NCBI RefSeq assembly: GCF_001647715.1
Contig: NZ_CP015600.1
Span: 2,046,001 to 2,110,000, forward strand
Reading direction: 5' to 3'
DNA: 64,000 nucleotides
DNA from: Pseudomonas antarctica
Lineage (GTDB): Bacteria > Pseudomonadota > Gammaproteobacteria > Pseudomonadales > Pseudomonadaceae
Part shown: in pieces, positions 55,955 through 64,000 of the stretch
Position numbering within the stretch: the stretch's first letter is position 1
Layout of the letters: each line of letters starts with the position of its first letter
Program-made: the position numbers and the translations under genes
The notes under the pieces: generated by a model
The model's database searches: none
What the model saw: only the letters and a program-made list of their open reading frames with translations
Told to the model about the DNA's origin: nothing

Positions 55955-56141
55955 AACTTGAGCAGCGACTTACAAAGCCGCGGCTCTTATTTTGAAGAAA
56001 TGAGACAAGCAGGGGCATTCGGGTTGGTACCCGAACTATCAGCGTGATCCTAAGTGGCTTGTTTTGGTCGCTGCACTTGGCCTTTTGCAAGCAAACTCGG
56101 TGTTTCCGCCGGTGGTGTCCCCAAATCGAGGGTGACCAAGC

Positions 56142-58973
56142 ATGCAAGAAAGCGTGATGCAGCGCATGTGGAACAGCGGCTATCTTTCAGGTGGTAACGC
56201 TGCCTATGTGGAAGAGCTTTATGAGCTCTACCTGCACGACCCTAACGCTGTGCCAGAAGAATGGCGCACCAAATTTCAGACGTTGTCTTCAGACGGCAAC
56301 GCTGCCACCGATGTATCGCACGCAACAATTCGCGATCAGTTTGTGCTGCTGGCAAAGAACCAGCGCCGCGCTCAGCCGGTTTCCGCCGGGAGCGTGAGCA
56401 GCGAGCATGAGAAGAAGCAAGTTGAAGTATTGCGACTGATCCAGGCTTACCGGATGCGTGGCCACCAGGCGGCCCAGCTTGACCCGCTGGGGCTCTGGCA
56501 GCGTCCTGCACCTGCTGACCTGTCGATCAATCATTACGGCTTGACCAATGCCGATCTTGATACGACCTTCCGTGCCGGCGACCTGTTCATCGGCAAAGAG
56601 GAAGCGAGCCTACGCGAAATTCACGAAGCGTTGCAGCAGACATATTGCCGCACCATCGGCGCTGAGTTCACGCATATCACCGATTCCGAGCAACGCCACT
56701 GGTTCCAGCATCGCCTGGAAGGTGTGCGTGGCCGTCCGGTGCTGTCCGCCGACGTACGCAGCCACCTGCTCGAGCGCGTGACCGCAGCTGAAGGTCTCGA
56801 GAAATACCTGGGCACCAAATACCCGGGCACCAAGCGTTTTGGCCTGGAAGGCGGCGAGAGCCTCATTCCAATGCTCGACGAGCTGATCCAGCGTTCCGGT
56901 TCCTATGGCACCAAGGAAGTCGTGATCGGCATGGCTCACCGTGGTCGCCTGAACGTGTTGGTCAATACCTTCGGCAAGAACCCGCGCGAGCTGTTCGACG
57001 AGTTCGAAGGCAAGAAGAAGGTCGAACTGGGTTCCGGTGACGTTAAATACCACCAGGGCTTCTCGTCCAACGTGATGACCACCGGCGGTGAAGTTCACCT
57101 GGCCATGGCGTTCAACCCATCCCACCTGGAAATCGTTTCCCCAGTGGTCGAGGGTTCGGTCCGTGCTCGTCAGGATCGTCGTAACGATGCCACCGGTGAA
57201 AAGGTCCTGCCGATTTCCATCCACGGTGACGCGGCATTCGCCGGCCAAGGCGTGGTTCTGGAAACGTTCCAGATGTCGCAGACTCGCGGCTTTAAGACTG
57301 GCGGTACGGTTCACATCGTCATCAACAACCAGGTTGGCTTCACCATCAGCAACCCGCTGGACGCGCGCTCTACCGAGTACGCCACCGACGTTGCCAAGAT
57401 GATCCAGGCGCCGATCCTCCATGTGAATGGTGATGATCCGGAAGCCGTGTTGTTCGTGACCCAGCTCGCTATCGACTACCGCATGCAGTTCAAGCGTGAC
57501 GTGGTGATCGACCTGGTTTGCTACCGCCGTCGCGGTCACAACGAAGCGGATGAGCCTAGCGGCACCCAGCCGTTGATGTACCAGCAAATCGCCAAGCAGC
57601 GCACCACCCGTGAGCTGTACGCTGAAAGCCTGACCAAGGCCGGCGTGGTTGACGATGCGCGTGTTCAGGCGAAAGTCGATGAATACCGCAACGCGCTGGA
57701 CAACGGTCTGCATGTCGTAAAAAGCCTGGTTAAAGAGCCGAACAAAGAGCTGTTCGTTGACTGGCGTCCGTACCTGGGCCACGCCTGGACTGCGCGTCAC
57801 GACACCTCGTTCGATCTGAAAACCTTGCAGGAACTGTCTGCCAAGCTGCTGGAAATTCCAGAAGGCTTCGTTGTGCAGCGCCAGGTTGCGAAGATCTACG
57901 AAGACCGTCAGAAGATGCAAGCCGGCGGCCTGCCGATCAACTGGGGTTACGCCGAAACCATGGCGTACGCGACCCTGGCGTTCGAAGGTCACCCGATCCG
58001 CATGACCGGCCAGGATATCGGCCGTGGTACGTTCTCGCACCGTCACGCGGTATTGCACAACCAGAAAGACGCGGGCACCTACATTCCGCTGCAACACCTT
58101 TACGAAGGCCAGCCACGTTTCGACCTGTTCGATTCGTTCCTGTCCGAAGAAGCCGTACTGGCGTTCGAATACGGTTACTCCACCACCACGCCTCAGGCGC
58201 TGGTGATCTGGGAAGCCCAGTTCGGCGACTTCGCCAACGGTGCCCAAGTGGTTATTGACCAGTTCATCACCAGCGGTGAGCACAAGTGGGGCCGTCTGTG
58301 CGGTCTGACCATGCTGCTGCCACACGGTTATGAAGGTCAGGGTCCGGAGCACTCTTCGGCCCGTCTGGAGCGTTACCTGCAGCTGTGCGCCGAGCACAAC
58401 ATCCAGGTGTGCGTGCCGACTACCCCGGCCCAGATCTACCACTTGCTGCGTCGTCAGGTGATCCGCCCGCTGCGCAAGCCGCTGGTAGTGCTGACTCCGA
58501 AGTCGCTGTTGCGTCACAAATTGGCCATCTCGACCCTGGAAGATCTGGCCGACGGTTCGTTCCAGACCGTTATTCCAGAAATCGACACCCTGGACGCAGC
58601 CAAGGTCACTCGCCTGATCCTGTGCAGCGGCAAGGTTTACTACGACTTGCTGGAAAAACGCCGTGCCGAAGGCCGCGAAGACATCGCCATCGTGCGTATC
58701 GAGCAGCTTTACCCGTTCCCGGAAGACGACCTGATGGAGGCCATCGCGCCTTACACCAACCTCACCCATGCGGTGTGGTGCCAGGAAGAACCGATGAACC
58801 AGGGCGCTTGGTACAGCAGCCAGCATCATTTGCGTCGCAGCATCGGCAACCACAAGACAGGCCTTGGCCTTGAGTATGCCGGTCGTGATGCTTCTGCTGC
58901 ACCTGCGTGTGGTTATGCGTCGATGCACGCCGAGCAGCAGGAAAAACTGCTGCAAGATGCTTTCACTGTTTAA
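56142..58973 (+). CDS. sucA: 2-oxoglutarate dehydrogenase E1 component
   Basis: 943 residues. N-terminus QESVMQRMWNSGYLSGGNA; GMAHRGRLNVLVN near 265, ThDP motif ISIHGDAAFAGQG near 350 with NNQVGFT following, and C-terminal QEEPMNQGAWY near 880. Decarboxylates 2-oxoglutarate and loads succinyl onto SucB. A 261-bp leader precedes it. Confidence 0.97.
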   Translation: MQESVMQRMWNSGYLSGGNAAYVEELYELYLHDPNAVPEEWRTKFQTLSSDGNAATDVSHATIRDQFVLLAKNQRRAQPVSAGSVSSEHEKKQVEVLRLIQAYRMRGHQAAQLDPLGLWQRPAPADLSINHYGLTNADLDTTFRAGDLFIGKEEASLREIHEALQQTYCRTIGAEFTHITDSEQRHWFQHRLEGVRGRPVLSADVRSHLLERVTAAEGLEKYLGTKYPGTKRFGLEGGESLIPMLDELIQRSGSYGTKEVVIGMAHRGRLNVLVNTFGKNPRELFDEFEGKKKVELGSGDVKYHQGFSSNVMTTGGEVHLAMAFNPSHLEIVSPVVEGSVRARQDRRNDATGEKVLPISIHGDAAFAGQGVVLETFQMSQTRGFKTGGTVHIVINNQVGFTISNPLDARSTEYATDVAKMIQAPILHVNGDDPEAVLFVTQLAIDYRMQFKRDVVIDLVCYRRRGHNEADEPSGTQPLMYQQIAKQRTTRELYAESLTKAGVVDDARVQAKVDEYRNALDNGLHVVKSLVKEPNKELFVDWRPYLGHAWTARHDTSFDLKTLQELSAKLLEIPEGFVVQRQVAKIYEDRQKMQAGGLPINWGYAETMAYATLAFEGHPIRMTGQDIGRGTFSHRHAVLHNQKDAGTYIPLQHLYEGQPRFDLFDSFLSEEAVLAFEYGYSTTTPQALVIWEAQFGDFANGAQVVIDQFITSGEHKWGRLCGLTMLLPHGYEGQGPEHSSARLERYLQLCAEHNIQVCVPTTPAQIYHLLRRQVIRPLRKPLVVLTPKSLLRHKLAISTLEDLADGSFQTVIPEIDTLDAAKVTRLILCSGKVYYDLLEKRRAEGREDIAIVRIEQLYPFPEDDLMEAIAPYTNLTHAVWCQEEPMNQGAWYSSQHHLRRSIGNHKTGLGLEYAGRDASAAPACGYASMHAEQQEKLLQDAFTV

Positions 58974-59017
58974 CGCCTTCGCGCTGACTGAAACCGAATT
59001 TTAAGGACCCACAGATA

Positions 59018-60243
59018 ATGGCTATCGAAATCAAAGCCCCGTCATTCCCGGAATCGGTTGCCGATGGCACCGTTGCCACCTGGCACAAGAAACCAGGCGA
59101 CGCTGTAAAGCGTGATGACCTGATCGTCGACATCGAGACCGACAAAGTCGTTCTGGAAGTGTTGGCCGAAGCTGACGGCGTGCTGGGCGCGATCGTTGCT
59201 GAAGAGGGCGCTACCGTCCTGTCGAACCAGATCCTGGGCTCGATCGAAGCAGGCGGCGCTGCTGCACCTGCTCCGGCCGCTGCTGCACCTGCTGCTGCTG
59301 CTTCCGCTCCAGCCGCTGCTCCAGCTGCCGCTGGCGAAGATCCAATCGCTGCACCGGCTGCGCGTCAGCTGGCCGAAGAAAACGGCATCAATCTGGCTTC
59401 CATCAAAGGCACCGGCAAAGACGGCCGTGTGACCAAGGAAGACGTGGTTGCTGCCGTTGAAGCCAAGAAAAACGCTCCGGCCGCCGCACCTGCCAAGGCT
59501 GCTGCTCCAGCTGCCGCTGCGCCTGTGTTCGCTGCTGGCGACCGCACCGAGAAGCGCGTACCGATGACTCGTGTACGTGCCACCGTGGCCAAGCGTCTGG
59601 TTGAAGCACAGTCGAACATGGCGATGCTGACCACTTTCAACGAAGTCGACATGACTGAAGTCATGGCCCTGCGTTCGAAGTACAAGGACCTGTTCGAGAA
59701 GTCCCACAATGGCGTGCGCCTGGGCTTCATGTCGTTCTTCGTGAAAGCGGCCACCGAAGCGCTGAAACGCTTCCCGGCAGTCAACGCTTCCATCGACGGC
59801 AGCGACATCGTTTACCACGGTTATGCCGACGTCGGCGTTGCCGTGTCCAGCGACCGTGGCCTGGTCGTACCGGTTCTGCGTAACGCCGAGCTGATGAGCC
59901 TGGCTGAAATCGAAGGCGGCATCGCTGGCTTCGGCAAGAAAGCCCGTGACGGCAAGCTGACCATCGACGAGATGACCGGTGGTACCTTCACCATCACCAA
60001 CGGTGGTACCTTCGGTTCGATGATGTCGACCCCGATCGTCAACCCGCCACAAGCTGCGATCCTGGGCATGCACAACATCATCCAGCGTCCGATGGCCATC
60101 AACGGCCAAGTCGTGATCCGCCCAATGATGTACCTGGCACTGTCTTACGATCACCGCCTGATCGATGGTAAAGAAGCCGTGACTTTCCTGGTGACCATCA
60201 AGAACCTGCTGGAAGACCCGGCTCGTCTGCTGCTGGATATTTG

Positions 60244-60244
<1 letters not shown>
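59018..60244 (+). CDS. sucB: 2-oxoglutarate dehydrogenase E2 (dihydrolipoyl succinyltransferase)
   Basis: 408 residues. Lipoyl domain with Lys43 in [10 protein letters not shown], an Ala/Pro linker (about 80-105), E1/E3-binding domain ([20 protein letters not shown]), a second linker, then the catalytic core ending [13 protein letters not shown] with His and Asp. Core of the complex with SucA and LpdG. Confidence 0.97.
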
Positions 60245-61787
<1,543 letters not shown>

Positions 61788-61832
61788 GCGAGATAATAAG
61801 AAACCACGGCGGTTGCCCGTCGTGAGCCTTGC

Positions 61833-61876
61833 GCGCAAGACTCACCGCGGAATGTCCGCTGGACGCAGTCTTGCGC
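61833..61876. promoter_or_regulatory. Nested stem-loop in the lpdG-sucC gap
   Basis: Outer arms GCGCAAGACT (61833-61842) and AGTCTTGCGC (61867-61876), inner arms GCGG (61847-61850) and CCGC (61856-61859). No T-run. A structured leader or processing site for sucCD is plausible. Confidence 0.6.
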
Positions 61877-61989
61877 AGCTTTACGGGCCTTGAGCCCCGC
61901 AAGTTGCGCAAGCAGCAGTCACAGGTGGCGCGGCACTCATAATGAGCGCAGCGCCGAATGCGCAGTACCTAACGAAGACGGTAAAAAGC

Positions 61990-63156
61990 ATGAATCTTCA
62001 CGAGTATCAGGGTAAGCAGCTGTTCGCTGAATACGGCCTGCCAGTATCCCAGGGCTACGCAGTAGACACCCCGGAAGCAGCAGCAGAAGCTTGCGACAAA
62101 ATCGGTGGTACCGAGTGGGTTGTCAAAGCCCAGGTCCACGCTGGTGGTCGCGGTAAAGCGGGCGGCGTTAAGCTGGTTCGCAGCAAAGAAGACGCCAAGG
62201 CCTTCGCACAGCAGTGGCTGGGCAAGCGTCTGGTGACTTACCAGACTGATGCCAATGGCCAACCAGTCACCAAGATCCTGGTTGAATCGTGCACTGATAT
62301 CGCTAAAGAGCTGTACCTGGGCGCTGTCGTTGACCGTTCGAGCCGTCGCATCGTGTTCATGGCTTCCACCGAAGGTGGCGTGGACATCGAGAAGATCGCT
62401 CACGACACTCCAGAAAAAATTCTGAAAGCCACTATCGATCCACTGGTTGGCGCTCAGCCATTCCAGGGTCGCGAACTGGCTTTCCAGCTGGGTCTGGAAG
62501 GCAAGCAAGTTGCCCAGTTCGCCAAGATCTTCGTAGGTCTGGCCAAACTGTTCCAGGATCACGATCTGGCCCTGCTGGAAGTGAACCCGCTGGTGATCAA
62601 GGCTGACGGCGATCTGCACTGCCTCGACGCCAAGATCAACATCGACGCCAACGCCATGTACCGTCAGCCTAAGCTGAAAACTTTCCACGATCCGTCGCAA
62701 GACGATCCGCGCGAAGCGCACGCTGCCAAGTTCGAACTGAACTACGTAGCCCTGGAAGGTAACATCGGTTGCATGGTCAACGGTGCTGGCCTGGCCATGG
62801 GTACCATGGACATCGTCAACCTGCATGGCGGCAAACCAGCCAACTTCCTCGACGTGGGCGGCGGTGCTACCAAAGAACGCGTTACCGAAGCCTTCAAGAT
62901 CATCCTGTCCGACACTAACGTCGCTGCAGTATTGGTCAACATCTTCGGCGGCATCGTTCGTTGCGACATGATTGCCGAAGGCATCATCGGTGCAGTGAAA
63001 GAAGTCGGCGTTAAAATCCCGGTTGTTGTTCGCCTTGAAGGTAACAACGCTGAACTGGGCGCTAAAGTACTGGCAGAAAGCGGTTTGAACATCATCGCGG
63101 CTACCAGCCTGACCGACGCTGCTCAACAAGTTGTCAAAGCTGCGGAGGGCAAATAA
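61990..63156 (+). CDS. sucC: Succinyl-CoA synthetase beta subunit
   Basis: 388 residues from ATG 61990, the same length as the E. coli enzyme. ATP-grasp fold: [35 protein letters not shown] near 46, [20 protein letters not shown] near 197 and [15 protein letters not shown] near 317. The TAATG junction links it to sucD by a one-base overlap. Confidence 0.97.
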   Translation: MNLHEYQGKQLFAEYGLPVSQGYAVDTPEAAAEACDKIGGTEWVVKAQVHAGGRGKAGGVKLVRSKEDAKAFAQQWLGKRLVTYQTDANGQPVTKILVESCTDIAKELYLGAVVDRSSRRIVFMASTEGGVDIEKIAHDTPEKILKATIDPLVGAQPFQGRELAFQLGLEGKQVAQFAKIFVGLAKLFQDHDLALLEVNPLVIKADGDLHCLDAKINIDANAMYRQPKLKTFHDPSQDDPREAHAAKFELNYVALEGNIGCMVNGAGLAMGTMDIVNLHGGKPANFLDVGGGATKERVTEAFKIILSDTNVAAVLVNIFGGIVRCDMIAEGIIGAVKEVGVKIPVVVRLEGNNAELGAKVLAESGLNIIAATSLTDAAQQVVKAAEGK

Positions 63157-64000
63157 TGAGCGTCCTGATCAATAAAGACACCAAAGTTATCTGCCAGGGT
63201 ATTACCGGTTCGCAAGGTAGTTTCCACACCCAGCAAGCCATCGAATACGGCACCAAGATGGTGGGTGGCGTTACTCCTGGTAAGGGCGGCACCGAGCACC
63301 TGGGTCTGCCAGTGTTCAACACCGTGAAAGACGCTGTAGCTGCCACTGGCGCCACCGCCAGCGTGATCTACGTTCCAGCTCCTTTCTGCAAAGACTCGAT
63401 CCTGGAAGCGGCATTCGGCGGCATCAAGCTGATCGTTTGCATCACCGAAGGCATTCCTACCCTGGACATGCTGGACGCTAAAGTTAAGTGTGACGAGCTG
63501 GGCGTAGTCCTGATCGGCCCTAACTGCCCAGGCGTGATCACTCCAGGCGAATGCAAGATCGGCATCATGCCTGGTCACATTCACTTGCCAGGCAAAGTCG
63601 GTATCGTTTCCCGTTCCGGCACCCTGACCTACGAAGCTGTCAAGCAAACGACTGACGCCGGTTTCGGCCAGTCGACTTGCGTCGGCATCGGCGGTGACCC
63701 GATCCCAGGCTCGAACTTCATCGACATCCTGAAACTGTTCCAGGAAGACCCGAAGACCGAAGCGATCGTCATGATCGGTGAGATCGGCGGTTCGGCTGAA
63801 GAAGAAGCGGCTGCCTACATCAAGGCACACGTGACCAAGCCGGTTGTTTCCTACATCGCTGGTGTGACTGCCCCTGCTGGCAAGCGCATGGGCCATGCTG
63901 GCGCAATCATCTCCGGCGGCAAAGGCACAGCAGACGAGAAGTTTGCTGCCCTGGAAGACGCAGGCGTTAAAACCGTGCGTTCGCTGGCAGACATCGGCAA
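63156..64000 (+). CDS. sucD: Succinyl-CoA synthetase alpha subunit (partial, runs off the window)
   Basis: 281 codons are present of an expected 290 or so. [24 protein letters not shown] (in parts) is the CoA-binding N-terminus; [20 protein letters not shown] is near 123, and the phosphohistidine region [18 protein letters not shown] (His248) is complete. Only the last few residues lie outside. Confidence 0.96.
   Translation, partial: MSVLINKDTKVICQGITGSQGSFHTQQAIEYGTKMVGGVTPGKGGTEHLGLPVFNTVKDAVAATGATASVIYVPAPFCKDSILEAAFGGIKLIVCITEGIPTLDMLDAKVKCDELGVVLIGPNCPGVITPGECKIGIMPGHIHLPGKVGIVSRSGTLTYEAVKQTTDAGFGQSTCVGIGGDPIPGSNFIDILKLFQEDPKTEAIVMIGEIGGSAEEEAAAYIKAHVTKPVVSYIAGVTAPAGKRMGHAGAIISGGKGTADEKFAALEDAGVKTVRSLADIG

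Noticed and set aside
56610..58955. Minus-strand open frame of about 780 codons opposite sucA
   Set aside because: Same artefact of strong codon bias; no motifs, no ribosome site, and sucA is unambiguous.

Overview
The window is chromosomal DNA of a fluorescent Pseudomonas (P. fluorescens group). The evidence is the gene content (ccmABCDEFGHI, gcl-hyi-glxR-ttuD-pyk, mdtABC-type efflux, gltA/sdhCDAB/sucAB-lpdG-sucCD), the GC-rich coding, and many copies of the Pseudomonas REP palindrome, together with a REP-associated transposase (RAYT). No tRNA, rRNA, CRISPR array or prophage was seen.

Layout. 0-2.9 kb: end of an unknown gene, a small lipoprotein, then molybdenum cofactor genes mobA (minus) and moaB-moeA (plus). 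3-4.9 kb: a FlhB-tail-like protein and a FliK-like protein (minus). 5-12.5 kb: the complete cytochrome c maturation operon ccmABCDEFGHI plus a proline-rich lipoprotein. 12.5-16.3 kb: an accessory stretch with an orphan phnN flanked by gene remnants (one clearly phnP), an ArsR-type regulator divergent from a cytochrome P450, and a HicAB toxin-antitoxin pair. 16.3-21.2 kb: MFS exporter, exported DUF5666-like protein, sulfate-binding protein, voltage-gated-type K+ channel and urea transporter. 21.3-28.5 kb: the glyoxylate carboligase operon (gcl, hyi, glxR, ttuD, pyk), divergent from a GlcG-like gene across a region with two identical 10-bp palindromes. 28.5-29.3 kb: RAYT flanked by two REP pairs. 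29.3-38.9 kb: TetR regulator divergent from a tripartite RND efflux operon with two pump subunits. 39-45.1 kb: an unidentified low-GC gene, a FUSC-family exporter behind a 35-bp palindrome, mlaA translationally coupled to an alpha/beta-hydrolase, and a small membrane protein. 45.1-47.5 kb: a repeat-rich gap and a GH17 membrane glucanase/transglucosylase. 47.7-50.8 kb: a betaine/choline-type binding protein and the DUF485-actP acetate uptake pair. 51-64 kb: the TCA cluster, gltA divergent from sdhCDAB-sucAB-lpdG-sucCD; sucD runs off the window.

How the genes work together. ccm genes mature c-type cytochromes for the respiratory chain that sdhCDAB feeds. actP brings in acetate that enters the cycle through gltA. 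The gcl operon turns two glyoxylate into tartronate semialdehyde, then glycerate and 2-phosphoglycerate, with pyruvate kinase downstream. The least explained parts are the accessory loci: REP/RAYT architecture, three REPs carrying a 16-nt insert, the decayed phn locus, a P450 with an altered I-helix, the mlaA-coupled hydrolase, and the unidentified 39-kb gene.
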